Shown here one piece after another: positions 25,024 to 38,000 of a DNA stretch of 64,000 nucleotides. The stretch lies in NCBI GenBank assembly GCA_029891345.1, contig CM056994.1, positions 138,654,457 to 138,718,456 on the forward strand. Reading direction: 5' to 3'. The translations under genes and the position numbers were made by a program. The notes beneath the pieces are model-generated. The model ran no database searches, had not been told where the DNA came from, and saw only the letters and a program-made list of their open reading frames with translations. Position 1 is the stretch's first letter, and each line of letters opens with the position of its first letter. This DNA comes from Dryococelus australis (lineage: Eukaryota; Arthropoda; Insecta; Phasmatodea; Phasmatidae).

Positions 25024-27330
25024 TGTTACGAAGCGATTTTTGGGAATTAATTTTTTGTTCAGAAGAACTTAAAATCTCTGGGATCGCTTTATATTTGCTA
25101 TCATTCATTAGGTTATTTTATTATTTTTCATTGTGTTTTATGACACTAAATTTTGTGGATTTGGTTATATTGATTCCTTCTTTGTTTAGTTCGGATGCGA
25201 GTCTTCTTTTTTAGTTTTGGTGATGATTTATTAATTTTATTTTTAATTGGGGTTTTGGTTGTAATTTTGGAAAGTTGTTCCGCTTTGGTTTAGTGTTCGT
25301 GTACTTAGGCTCTTTTACCCTTATTATAGTAGTCGTGGTTTGTTTGCATTTTAAACTTGTATTGACATTTCAAATTATTTTTATTTTATTATCATCTTTC
25401 TATAAGCAGGCCTTTAATTTTTTTTTTTTTATGAAAATTATTTATTATTCTTTTTGTAATTTTTGTGAGGGGTACAGGACTTACAGTTTATTTTGTTCAG
25501 ATGTGTTTAAATTTTTTTTAAAGGATTGGGATATAAGACTGTTAGGTCGTATAGCTTATTATGCCGGGAATTTTTCTTACACTTTCAGTAGGTAGTCCCA
25601 GAGAGTTGCTGCTGACTTGTTTGCCGAATGTTTCGCGTTGAGATAAGCTTCCGCAAGTTTGCTGTCTGCAGCTGTGTTCTACCTTTTGCTTTCGCCGCTG
25701 TGTTGGTAACGTATCATCATCATTTATAACTAAATGCTTTTGCATTGGCCGTTTGCACGTAAGTTCTCGGAGCCATACTGACAGGGACATTTCATTTCAA
25801 CAGATGTGCGATTTTAAGTCCCTAGAGGTAAAGAGGGGAGGTTTTGAACTGTGAAAAGCAGACACAAGTGTAGGACCCTCCGTGGTGAAGAAGGCTAATT
25901 TCATGCTAATCCCGTGTTTGTGAACCACTGCACATGTGCGCGGAGGGCTCGCATTGGCTAAAGGCAGGGTGACCAGAGCGATTACATCAAACGAGACGAG
26001 ATGTTGGGCTTTGTTGATGGAAGCCAGCTGTGGAGAGGTCACAATATTAAAGACTCGTCGTAGAGACTGCGCGGGTGTCGTGAGTCAGTCTGAGTCAGTC
26101 AGTAGTCCGTCGTAGTTGGAAGCTAGCTGCCGGGAAGCGACGTGGTTTTACGAGGTCAGGCTGGAAGAGTCTGTCCTTTTTGAGTTTGTGACACCTTTAG
26201 TTGACGCTCACGTACGATTAGCACTGTAAAGTTGATAGCTCAGGGCCTTCATTGCCGATAGTGCAAGGGAAGCAATGACGAGACTTTTTTTTTTATTCGC
26301 GCTAACAGACATCTTCCTTGAGTAGATGAATTTGTTAACCGATAGTCACGAACTTTCAAGTGTAAAACAGTATAAGTGATAAGATCTTTATGGTAGTGGA
26401 AAGAAGTGATCAGTTGCTAAAAGATGAAAGATTTTATTTATTAACATAAATAATTTTAATATTCCCAATTTGTAAGAATCTAAATTACATATACATTTTT
26501 AAAGAAATGTAAACCAAATTTATATAATTTGATTTTACAATTTATTTCTGAAATTATTACTTTTTAACTTTTGTAAACAATTTAAAAGGTATTTATTTAT
26601 TGACGTTTTTTAAAATAATTAAACAAAATGTATTACTTTACAACTATATTCTTTCATTTGTAGAGTTTTGGAAGTCTTCCTGTATATTTGGGATAATTAA
26701 AACTAATGTTTTATTTTATTACTGCATTTACTGGATGCTAGTGGTGTTTAGATATTTTACTATGAAGAAGATTCTCATTTAAAATTTATCTGACTTAATT
26801 AGTTGATATTTTTTTAAACTAGTCCTTGCTATCTACATCAGTATAACCTGTCCCAAGTTCACGATATTTATTTTCACCTCTCCCTACGAAGCAAGTGTGA
26901 TAGCGGTTTTGAGATACAGCAGATATAAGTAATAGTGTTCTATTTATGGGGTTTTTCAGGACGGCTCATTGAACAGTCCTGATAGTGGACGGGCACCCTC
27001 CCCCCCCCACCCCCCTGTTGCTTCAGAGGTTGGCCAACGTAATTATAGAAGTTTATTCATGTTCAAGTCGCGATGTTTATTTGAAACATATAAGTTATTT
27101 TTAGTAGCCATTGTGTTTGTGCTTTTAGGGTGCTACAATGATTAAGTTGTATTCAGATGTTGTTGTTATGTGTAAATGTTTATGAGTATTTGACAGTTGT
27201 TGACGTTTTGATAACCTTTGAATTAGCCATCAAGTTGGCAGGTTTTATGGAATCATTAGCTGGCTTGCCATTTGTTTTCGAACGCCTCCCCTCCCCCGCC
27301 CGAAACTTTATAGTGGCATGGCGATCGTGG
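25024..27330. mobile_element. Insertion inside the gypsy pol gene; possible solo LTR
   Basis: About 2.3 kb with no retroviral coding sequence separates the reverse transcriptase connection (ending FLGL near 27,330-27,375) from the RNase H start at 25,023. It begins TGTTACG at 25,024. It is strongly T-rich on the + strand at first and has initiator-like TCAGT words and a promoter-like patch at 26,060-26,180, features of a long LTR. A T run (26,287-26,295) and a C run (about 27,000) occur. The right boundary and the target duplication were not resolved, so the identity is tentative. Confidence 0.45.
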
Positions 27331-28300
27331 CGAAACAAGGTACAATGGACGGAATAAGGATCATAATCCCAGAAAATTCCGCACCAAAGTTTGGCCATTT
27401 GGTGTCGGCATTTCCTTATTATTTTGGTCTTCCCGGGGTCTTTTCGTATTCCATTGGCCTGCATTACATGTCCCAAGGAACGTTTTTAAAATACGGCTGC
27501 ACTTGTCTGAAACCAATTTTACGTTGGATGCAGTCATTTGATTAAATACAGAGTCTAGACATGATTAGCTGTTCTTAAAATGTCCTCCTAGTTACAACAA
27601 TGATGTCTAGGTAAACCTTATAGATATCTAAGGGCAGGACATTTTCCATCAGGAGTTCGAAGGTGGCAGGGTCATCGCATACCCTAAAAGGCATAACTTT
27701 GAAATGCCAATTTCGTTTCCCTTGGAAACAAAATGCTGTCTTCTCTTAGTAATTTGGTGCCACCTCGCACTGCCAGTAGCCATTCTTCATGTCCAAAGTA
27801 GAAATCCATTGCGAACTTGCCAAGCTGTTCTAAGTGTCATCATTCCTTGGAAGTGAATATGAGTCTTTCTTTGTCACATTATTAAGCTTGCTAAATTCTA
27901 CCGAAAACCTCAGATGACCATATTTCATCTTAATAAGTACAATAGGGGATGGCCATGGACCAACTAATGGATCTATCACATCTAAATCCTTCATTTATTT
28001 CAGAATTCCCTCGACTGCTTCATGCGAATCTAGTGACAGACATCTTGGTAGCTACTTTATGGGTCTAGCATCTCCTGCATCTATGTGGTGGCATGTTACA
28101 TTAGTAATTCCAAGGTGATTTGTACCACACGCGAAGGCTTCCTTATTTCTCTGCAGTAATTCAGAGAAAGCCTTCTCCTTTCGCCAATTAAGATTTTCCT
28201 TTTTTACTAGCAGTTCCCCCAGTGCCTCTTGTAAATGAGATTTTGTTTTACTATAGAATATTCTGGAACATTTTGAAGTACCTCTGTGACCTGCTCGCAA
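27331..28300 (-). pseudogene. pol: Ty3/gypsy reverse transcriptase, broken
   Basis: The - strand shows the reverse transcriptase in order: a leader ending HHIDAGDARPIK (about 28,055), WPSPIVLIKMKYGHLRFSV, then STLDMKNGYWQ with the first catalytic Asp. Later come KTAFCFQGKRNWHFKVMPF, VYLDIIVVT where the usual YLDD box has lost its second Asp, and GHVMQANGIRKDPGKTK. The end, FLGL, abuts the inserted segment. Several stops and frame changes are present. The enzyme would copy element RNA to DNA; this copy cannot. Confidence 0.8.
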
Positions 28301-28720
28301 ACACCTATCACGGCCTCCTCCTCAAAACGAATGACACTAGTGGACAAAATTATTATTCTAACAGGAACTTTTTTCAGAATACTTTTAAGCCCCAAGATAA
28401 ATTTATCCTCTATTTTTGCTGTGTATAAATAATGCTCTATGTTAAGGTCACCCAGCTTGAAGAATATTTTTCTCTTTCCTCTAGCAGGTGTGGTGTCATT
28501 TGTTACTGTAGCCAAATAGCACTCTTACATACTGTCTTCGGGCGATAGCTGGAGGGAATACCCGTGTACCTCTCGTATTACTACTGTTATGGTCTCCCCA
28601 GTTTCGACGACCACCTGGCTATGAACATCATTCAGGCTTCCCTCCACCTTCATTGCATCGCAACCCTGTTTCACTGACTGTACATTTAAGAACACTGGGG
28701 TGTTCCCTCGAGAAGTCACC
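28301..28720 (-). pseudogene. Ty3/gypsy protease region, degraded
   Basis: Two - strand frames (28,719-28,525 and 28,515-28,207) sit between gag and reverse transcriptase, where protease belongs. The phrase KLGDLNIEHYLYTAKIEDKFILGL fits the flap and ILGxDxL part of an aspartic protease. A clear DTG was not seen. Call rests on position and weak similarity. Confidence 0.45.
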
Positions 28721-29450
28721 GACCTTCGCCCCCAAGGTAGGTGTTTACAAATTTACTGAATGTAGTGTATTCTCACCTATCTCTCGCTGCCTCTTCTCCA
28801 GCTGCTGCTGAGCCATATGCAACTTCTTTGGTGTCTTCTTCATGCTGTCTTATTCATTTTCGTTCAGTATTACTGCTCGTACCTAGTGTTTGGTGTGCGT
28901 CTACCGATTCTGCTGACTCCACCTCCAGTGCTTGGGCCAGGGCGTCCTCCATGTTGCGGGGTGCAGCCAGACGTACAACTTGCCATGCCTCTATGTCGGC
29001 GATGGCATCGATGAAGAAGCATACTGCGATAATGTCACGTGCCTCCTCGAAGCACCCCTTTGAGGATAGGTGGGAGAGCCGCACATTGTCTTGCAGTGGT
29101 TCCCCATGTCATTGGGTGCGCCTTCGCAGCTCGGCATGATGGGCATGTCACAGGTACCTGTAAACGAAACATAACTGCAAGGCCGAAACCAGTGTGGAGT
29201 ACTCCAGTAGATGTCTCTCCGGCAGAGATTCTAGTATGGTCTGGGTGGGGCCTCTCAGTACTACAGCGATGTAGTAATCCCGCTGTTCGGCTGACCAGCC
29301 TTTCAGGGTGGCGACTATTTCCAACAGATGTTGGTACTCCCGCCAAGAATTCTGGACATCGTAAGGGGCGCCCTTTAGTGAGACCCCTTATTCACTCTTG
29401 GATGGGCCACACCGATGCCACAAAGCTGCTGACTGTTCTCAGAGGTTGCT
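28721..29450 (-). pseudogene. gag: Ty3/gypsy gag, broken
   Basis: The - strand reads gag in pieces: a capsid-type phrase WSAEQRDYYIAVVLRGPTQ near 29,270-29,220, then EPLQDNVRLSHLSSKG and ARDIIAVCFFIDAIADIEAW, then NMEDALAQALEVESAE (29,084-28,854). At least two frame breaks and one stop occur. Gag would form the particle. It lies next to the 5' LTR, as expected. Confidence 0.65.
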
Positions 29451-30028
29451 GCCTTGGTGAAGACTTATACAGCTTCCCTATTTTTCTCAGTTGCAGTTGT
29501 GGTGGTATTGGAACTCTGCTGCTATCACTGTACATCCTGTTATTTTTTCTATATTGCGCCAAGCTTTTATATACTTAATATAAATAGATAAAAAAATAAT
29601 AATTTGCAGTAAAGTTTATTACGACGTTTGGGCCACGTCTTGTAAGTTCTACAAATTTTGTAACTAATACAGTTACTTTTTACTTTTCTAGTGCATTTAT
29701 AAATACAAATTTGGTGTTAGAAGTTTTTTTTTTATAGTTATTTTATATTGTCTACATTTTCATTTAAAATATTTACAGTTTCAACCACACTTTTTTTTTA
29801 CACTACTGATTTAGGCATTCGTACAATTAATTTTGCTATCAGCGCTACTATCACTTGCGCTCATTTGGGTACCTAATCCCAGAATTAATACTCTCAGTGT
29901 TTTCAAAACAGTATTAATAATGCAGCATACATAAATTAACATGAACTGTTCTTTAAATATCACAATCTACTTGCATACTGTCTAACCTAATCTCTAATTA
30001 AATGCATCCATCCCAATTTTGACACCAG
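29451..30028 (-). other. Leader of the - strand gypsy element
   Basis: AT-rich sequence between gag and the 5' LTR. Directly next to the LTR the - strand reads tggtgtcaaaattggga, in the place and style of a gypsy primer-binding site. No coding potential. Confidence 0.5.
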
Positions 30029-30701
30029 TGGTACAAAATGCCTGAGAGTCGTATCAGAGTTCGTAAGGAATGAAGGTCTGAATAACAAAAATTAATAATT
30101 TTTTTATTATTTACAGCATTAATATATCTATAACGTATATACCACTTTTTATTTCTCAGTGATCCCAATGTTTAATGCATACTTTTACTCTAAATAACAT
30201 TCTTCTTAATTTCTCTGTTACGTTATAGTAAATTATCTAATACTCTTCATTAACGCACATTTAGTCTTGATTTTGCTCTCATTTGTAATGTAATTCACTC
30301 ACGTATCAAATCCAAAATCCAGCCTGCCAAACGCACTCCTTATTTACCTATTGCTCGCAGACGCAGATTTTTTTCCCGCTCGTCACTTCTCTCGCCGTTG
30401 TCGTCTATCGCCAAAACTCCCGCCTCTCAGGCACCCCGAGTATTGCTGACAAAAGCTGGGGAAGTAAACGACTAGAAAATTCTTCAGATGAACGCAGAAA
30501 CTCAATACAACGAAGATCAGCAGCGTACACCCCAAAAAGGATTATCGTGTTGCCTCGCTTTGATGTAACATATACGCGGTTCTTTGTTTATTGCACGTCT
30601 GTGATTCAACACTTCCCTTGTGACTCGCTGCCGCTATCATGTAACTGATCTGTCCTTCACCTCCACACGCTCGCGCGGGACATAGCAGCCAGCGCGTAGC
30701 A
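30029..30701 (-). repeat. 5' LTR of the - strand Ty3/gypsy element
   Basis: Partner of 22,341-23,106 and about 90 bases shorter because of indels. It also runs TG...CA. Flanks (agaat on the left of the element, gtata on the right) do not form a clear target duplication. Confidence 0.8.
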
Positions 30702-30734
30702 GTATATTTCACTATAGATTATTAATATACGCAT

Positions 30735-32110
30735 AGGGACTAATGCTGCCTTGGTCCTATCATGATGAGCGGATATAGTAATGGTTACAGGAGCATACAA
30801 AATACAACTGTTTATAATAAATGAATCCACTAACACGTGCATATACTGCTTCCTCCATTAAATGTTGGGCAAGGATTTTAACGTTTGCAAAGCCCTCTAC
30901 AATACACCTGCAGCTACTAACACAGTAAATAATCCGTGGACTAAATGACACACCGACAGTAGGCAGCCACGCACCACGACTTTCGCGAACTTGACTGCAA
31001 AACGTATATTTAAGCCTAATTGCAATACGTATGTATAGATCTGCTGTTTGGTTACTACCGCCTCAAGATGAGTGTAGTGGTGGTTATGTACAGTCTTCTA
31101 CGTTAAATCAGCCTAGTAAGTACTAAAAATGTTAAACTTCAGTATACACCTGCTGTGTTGCCAACTACAACTCAAAGTAAGCACAGTTGTAGTTACCTAG
31201 CCCTTATAGAGTACGTATGCCTAATACTAAATTATCATAATTCGGTATAGGTCTGTAAGGGCGGACAGGTCAGGGTTGGCAGATTGGAAATCACCCTGAT
31301 GTCCTCACAGCCAGATGTCCTTTAAACCTGCATGAAATAAAGGATATGTTTAAAGGAAATGTTAAGCGTCTGCAAGAGTACAGTTAATAGCAATGGACTA
31401 AGAGATATTCAATGAGAGTAGGAAAACTTTTAAGTACGAGATGTAAAATTGCGGTAAATTTTAAACTTGAACATAATATCATGTTGTACAAGCCCTTGAT
31501 ACAATAAAGTCATAATTAAAGGGAATAATTCCCGCCATTAACGATTTTGATATTTTTTTGCATAGGTTCCATTACAGAAGGTTTAACGATATTTCATGCA
31601 TTCATAAATAACAGTATATTGAACAGTTAATAACAGTTCACGAACTTTATCCATATGTTACAACACCAACGATTTATTAATGGTTGTCTTGTGACAACCG
31701 AGAAGAAATTAATGATCATTTCTTGCTGGCGATTTCAAGAATTGTAATGACACCAGCGGTAATGTAATAACTGCTTTAAAAAATCAATATGAAATGCCTT
31801 TTGTTTTGTTGAGTCGCTAAACATAAATCGAAATCTGAACTTCAAAATGGGACGAAATTTTTTTAAATCCAAGATAACTGGTACTTCTTCTTCTTGAAGT
31901 TTAAGATCGGAATTTTTCCTCGGGGCTATGCCATGTTTTCATACCACTCAGCTGCTCCCTTTGCCCTTCCTACAAAAAAAAAAAGTTTATAATGCCTGGA
32001 TAGACTTCTCTGTTTCCAAACGAAGCCCCTAATCCTCAAGTTTTCCTTTGAATTTGCTGCTGTGTTGGCCACTACAACTGGCGGTCACAGCGCTTGTTAC
32101 AGAGCCATTT
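30735..32110 (-). pseudogene. Decayed copies of the end of IR exon 2
   Basis: At least four short blocks downstream of exon 2, on the same strand, resemble its last ~60 bases (the first membrane helix and donor): 32,050-32,110, 31,146-31,192, 31,035-31,095 and 30,735-30,795. The last shares the exact run GACCAAGGCAGCA with exon 2 and translates to VTITIS...RTKAAL beside exon 2's IVTVLTLRSVTKAAD. A further weak match lies near 30,890. They may be remnants of tandemly duplicated exons or of neighbouring IR pseudogenes. None keeps a long open frame. Confidence 0.45.
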
Positions 32111-32587
32111 ACAGTACATCTGCTTACGGGCTATTTATAGTAAATTGAGCAATTTTGAAAGCTTTGCTTAAGATGTACTTGTATATGCACAGTGTCCCCT
32201 TCAACCATGTAAAATTAACACCGTTATGGGCCCGATCACTAAATTTATGCATATAAAAAGGGAATACGTGAAATTTTTATTTAAGTATATGTTATAAAAA
32301 TTTGCTCATTTTTACACTTTGATGAATAAGAAAAACAGAAAAAGGAACAAATAATTTCGAGGAAGTCAAAAATATTTACCTATAACTTTTTATTAAACGT
32401 TAAGACACGGAACTACTTTTCCTCCGACGTTGCCAAGTTATCTGGGCGCGTATACCAGTCAGTGCGCCCAACCGTTAAAATATTATGCAGGATGGTGTGT
32501 TAACATTTCTCATAGGTTGATTTCAAAAGTGCTCAGTTGACCGTGACGAGCCTATACATACAAATATTTACATATATATGACTGTAC

Positions 32588-32860
32588 CTAGGTATGCATC
32601 TGCTGCCTTGGTCACTGACCGTAGTGTGAGCACAGTGACAATGAGCGAGCCGCCAACGGCCAACCACGACCAGCCATTGAATGGCAGCACTGGCACCTTC
32701 CAAGCGCCGAGCAGCCGAGGTTTGGGAACCAAACAGGTCACTGCAGATTTCACATGCGGATACGTAAAGTCCACGTAGGGGTAGTCGTTGTATATCAGAT
32801 ACATCCCGGTGAAGCCAAATTCGGCTCTGTCCTCCGACACCAAGCCCACAACACCATTAC
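32588..32860 (-). CDS. Ionotropic receptor (IR) gene, exon 2
   Basis: This 273-base exon continues the receptor begun at 43,003. The acceptor is tttag/GT (exon from 32,860) and the donor is CTAG/gtaca (exon to 32,588). Both junctions fall after the first base of a codon, matching the end of exon 1. It encodes about residues 397-487. First comes the end of ligand-binding lobe S1 (NGVVGLVSEDRAEFGFTGM, then YPYVDFT). Then comes the link VPKPRLLGAWKVPVLPF and the first membrane helix (WSWLAVGGSLIVTVLTL). In glutamate receptors an Arg just before the VDFT-like motif binds the ligand's carboxyl group; this protein has YLIYNDYPYVDFT with no Arg there, as in divergent chemosensory IRs. The exons for pore, M2, lobe S2 and M3 were not found. 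Confidence 0.85.
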
Positions 32861-34957
32861 CTAAACAACCAGAATCATTAAACTGGCTTTGACCACGAAA
32901 ACACATTAACATATAAAAATTTATAAAAATGTAATTTATTTTTAAAATCCCCTATGTGAATTTTGTTCTGATAAGTCCAAAACTAAAAATGTTGTGCAGT
33001 CAAGTGGCAAAAGGTTTATCGATCCTTTCATCCTCTCAGTTTAAGTCGGGAAACCACAATGCTAGAAAAATGTTTAAGTATAATTGCTCAAGAGTTCTTC
33101 TGATAATCTCCGCCTGGCTGTGACGTGAAGTGCGTTGCAAATGTGCATCTACTCTTATATTATTGTAGCGAGGTCTAAACCAGAAAAACTCTTAAGGAGC
33201 GTTTCGTGCGCAAACAAAAGTTTCAAGTCCAAGGGTTAAAGTTGGAATTTTTGGAATCATTTTTAGCTGATAAATTTTCTATACAGCAACTTCAGAGAGG
33301 TCTTTGGACACGCCTTAATGAATAATTAAATAAATAAATATATATATGTATATATATATATATATATAAGCGTGCCATAAAATGTAGGGTCCTTGCTTAA
33401 AGACACGTTCAAGCGAGTTGCCGGCGGTAAGAATGCATGCCAGTTGAGCGCCTTGCACATAGAGGCGATAAGGCTAGTGATGAGTGAGCAAGAGTCGACC
33501 TTACAAATCTCACGTTTCGAGGCCTTAAACATGCAAAATAGCTGCAGGCAGACGGAACCTTTAAAGGCCAGCTATCAAGAGTTTTTTTTATAAGCTATTA
33601 TCTTGACATTAACATCCTGAAAACCTTCACCACCTCCATTCCAGCTGGAAAAGTATAAAATTCTAATTTAAATTACTTTTGTTACTAAACAACTTATAAA
33701 AATGTCGGGTTGTAACACCGAAGTTGCGTAGAGAAGTGAAATATGTGAAGATAATGCACGGGTCATTTTAAACTGTGGCCAGCTGTTTAGTCACAGTAAC
33801 TCCATGCATCTAACATATGAATGTGCGTGGATCCCCGCTATTCCTACGCAAAAATTTTGTTGAACTTTAATAGTTAGATAATTTGCTAAGTAATATTCCG
33901 CAGCATGTGGTAGTATGCCAGCGAATGGATGGTGTATACTCTGAACTTCAAATGAAAATCCCACCCATCTAACAAAGTGTTTTGAACCTTTATTGTTGAC
34001 CGCTATTTCTGGTGTGTATTAATATGTAATGTCGTTATATGATTTGTCAAATGTGGAGCATTATTTTTATGCTTTACTACCTTCATAACAGGTCTTGTGT
34101 GTGGCTGGTGCGGTGCCAAAACACGATCATGTGCTAGATTTATGGGAATTCTGCGACCAAATGGTTGGCTTCAATACAAAAGGACCCTTGTATTTCTTTC
34201 CCATTTTTTACTTAAATAAGTGATATCGGTGTTATAATTCGCCAATTTTTTCACATTATGTTCTTGTCTTAGGTCATTACCCTTTGGCTGAGCTTCAGGC
34301 CCTGATATTCACGTACCTTTCGATCTGCCAAGAATATTCAACAGCCTAATTTGGAATGAATAGAATTAAAATGTAGGTAATCCAAACTAAAAAAAAGTAC
34401 TGTTTTATAACTCTTGTAAAGTACAGGCTTTGAACATTTAAATATTTTACAAGTTTCGCTGCTTGTCTAATTGTCAATAACATTTATTTAGTAAGATATT
34501 TCATATCTTTGTAATCAAAGGTTTGCGAACGCGCTTTTTTCTTCTGATAATGTGATCTATTAACTTGTCCCTAATGTTGTACACCTAGTATTTGTGAGCT
34601 TACACTGACAGTACTCGGACAGAACTGGCCATTATTTTTCTGGATTTTTCTGTTTAAAAATTAGGTCTTTTATTTTACATTTTAAAAACTCATGTTCATT
34701 TAAATGAAAGGAATTGTAAAATTTTTGTAAGATTCTTTTTTAAGCAATTTTTAAAATGTTAAGTACATTTGATATGTGGATAAACCAATTAACCTAGCAT
34801 ATAATTTTTTATTTTTGTCTAGATCATTTGGTTCACCTAAGGCGTATTTTAGAGTATTATTGAATAGTGGACCACCTTTGGACCTGGTAGTCTCCCTAAG
34901 ATAGCCTATTTTCATCATTTTCTGAAGCTATAGATTTAGATTCAGTTAAAATGTTAT

Positions 34958-35021
<64 letters not shown>

Positions 35022-38000
35022 CCTATTCGCGGCGTTCTTCTCTCTTTTTTGAACAAAACTTTTGAAAAGTCTCTCCATGTATGACGTGTTAAGCTGTTTA
35101 CTAAATGCGTCAAGTATCACAAACGTTTTATACGTCTCTGAACATAAAAATATTTTATTTTTGGATAATTTGACTTTTCCTTATATTTTATTTATGGACA
35201 ATAATATTTTACTTATAATTGAAATTAATCAAACTGGCCGAAAATAGGTGTTTTGGTGATGCCCAGTAAGAAATAGTTCTTATGGAATATAGTATTTCAC
35301 TGTGTACACACGAATGCAGTGCGTTGTTTTTTGGTGCAATTTCCAATACACGGTTAAGCATTGTTTGCATGAAGCGGAGAAATAGCCTATAGCAGGGCTT
35401 CAGAAAAGTTGGAAATAGCCGTCAATGGACTCTAATTGATAGTTTTTGAACATTAATCTTACGAGGTGTGCATAACGATATCAGAATTATATCTGTTAGT
35501 ATGGAGTCTCGAAAAGCTATTGCATCTAAAGGCGTCCGCCTACCTGAAGTCTTTTTGGGAGTTCAGGGCCTAGAAATGCGTGAGCTGTAATGCCGAATCT
35601 TGCTTACTCACCTTCAGCCTTATCATCTCTACGCGCAAGGCACTCATATTGCGTTTAGTCTTTCCGTCAGCGACACGCCTGGAAGTGACTTTAAGCGGCA
35701 ACCCTATATTTTAATGGCACTCTAATAAAGATAAAAAATGCTGTGTGCCTAAACACAACTCTTAAGTATATGCATGGAAAATGCATCACCTAAAACTGAT
35801 CCTGCAAACAGTTGCTTCAGTTATTTTCATACCTACAAACAAATCATGGAACTGAAATGAGAACATCAAACTTGTCTTTGGACACGAAACGTTCCTAAAT
35901 GTTTTCTGTGTCTAGAGAACACAGTAAAATGTGCAACCGTTTATGAATGAAGTGTCTTATAAACAACATATGCAACCCACTACATCCGCCAGCTAGGCTG
36001 TACCTTTCAGTAGGACAACTACGTAGACAGAAGGTATATCGCACATTGTTCATGTATTGTTACTTGTCTGGTACGAGTTATAATGAATTTTGTTAGTGTT
36101 ACTGCTGTGTATCTACCTCAGTCAAGCTACTTGCACGCTGTTGGCAATCAAACTTCATATATTAAGTCCTTGATTTCCCCTTTGGGCAGACTTGATGTTG
36201 AATACAAAAAAAATGTTTACGTTGAAAGATTTAAAAAAATTAAATTATTAGCATTTGTAAACATACATTAGTATTCGTTAACATCCTCCTGCCTCATTAT
36301 TTATTTCGAATGGTTGCCTGGCTCGTGTTGCGGTCTATTTGTATTACATATACCGTTGACCTCAATGCTTATAGATACAGATATTTTGTAGATGAAATTC
36401 AAGTGTTACAATTAGAACAAACCTGTGGAGAACCTATAGAAATCCATTATATTTGCCAGGTAAATAGTGTATAACATTTACAATAACCCGTCTGCAACGT
36501 TCCTTTTTGGCTGGTCGTCATGTACCAATTCGTTCCTTTTAACACTTTATAATTTGGCCCGTATAGAGCAATCTTAAAATGATTCCCTCACTGTCTACTA
36601 TTTTGACATCAAAATTTAGGGGATATTAATCATGAAATTAAAATTACAAATAAATCGAAAATATACACCTCACTCCTCCTCAAAAATACATAAAAAATTA
36701 CAAACATATTTTTCGTTGTCATGTAATGGCATCCCAGTTTATTGTGCATAAAATTAAGACTTTTTAATTAAGTTTCTTTAGAATTTACTTGCCTGTAACA
36801 AGTCGTAAGAAGACGTGATTAATTAAACTTTTGATTATAACCATGACATTTTTCGAGATAGTTTTTAGAAAATTTTTAATTTCGAAAATGTTTGGAAAAT
36901 TCATTTATAAAGATATCAAAACTCAGTAACTATACTACATTTTTTTAAAAATATTATTGGTTCAATACTTGATGAGGATATTTATCTATTACATGTTGAA
37001 CAAGTGTGGAGCAAGGTCTCTCACGCTGTATGACCTGTACATAGAAAGCACACAACAGAGCAAAAAACATCCATAATGGTTACGTTCAATGTATCTTTCA
37101 TCTTTATTCGTACCACAACATTACTGAGTATACTACACTCGAGAAGGCTTTTGAGCGGTCAGCAGTCTACAGTCATCATAGCAGTTCGAGCAGCCCACAG
37201 TTCGAAATTTCAAGATAGTCTGCAGTCCACATTATTCAGTACGGTATTTGGGGAGTCTACAGTTACTAGACCTTGGGTCAAGAAGATGTCAACAGTCATG
37301 AGTAAATTTAGCAGTTTGCAACCTTCAAAGAACCTGCAGTCCAGTCATAAGAAAATTCTACAGTTTTCAAGACAGACTACAGACCAGACTTCCAGACAGC
37401 CGATAGTCTTCTAGTAGTTTACGGTATTCAATCGTACTTGAAATACCTTATCATAAATGCAGTATGTTAACTTAATAAGCTTTGGAGTTAACTGGTTGCA
37501 GCATATCGTTAAGACAGTAGTTATAAACGGAGTTGTTCTATTTATATGGTACGAAAAAATCAGTCTGTCAGTGAAACATATATATAAATTAAAATCTCAA
37601 TTTTATCTTTAAATTACATTTCTAAACTTATCATTTGTAATAGGCTACCTTTTTTTAGCTCTCCAATATTCGGCAATTCTTACTTAGTTCGCATAAGAAT
37701 AACCTACACTTTTTTTGCGAACCGGCAACACGTTTAATTGGCTGGCGAATATGAACCAGCTTGTAGATTGTACATGCGTTTTGATTTGTTTTAACTTTTG
37801 TCTCTAAAGATGTCACGCTCTCTAGTCTGTAGAACTGAATATTTCTAGAATAGCTGATACGAGGTCGTCTAGCATAGGAGCTATATGCTAATATCCAGCC
37901 ACAGTGAAAACATGGACTCCCTGTGGATAGAGCCAGTATCAGCAAAGCCACCGTTGAATCTCCAGTTGCTGTGAGTGATGACTAAAGGTTCAAGAGTGCA

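Noticed and set aside
25275-25595. 106-codon hydrophobic frame resembling a multi-pass membrane protein
   Set aside because: It lies in a strongly T-rich stretch of the insertion; T-rich DNA always reads as Phe/Leu/Ile/Val, and there is no family motif.
29039-29578. 179-codon + strand frame
   Set aside because: It is antisense to the gypsy gag remnant, which has recognisable capsid motifs on the - strand.
22336-30706. Target-site duplication for the - strand gypsy element
   Set aside because: The five bases on each side (agaat and gtata) do not match at the boundaries I can place.
37076-37414. 112-codon + frame in the IR intron
   Set aside because: The DNA is a degenerate run of cagtctacagtc-like words; the frame is low-complexity and matches nothing.
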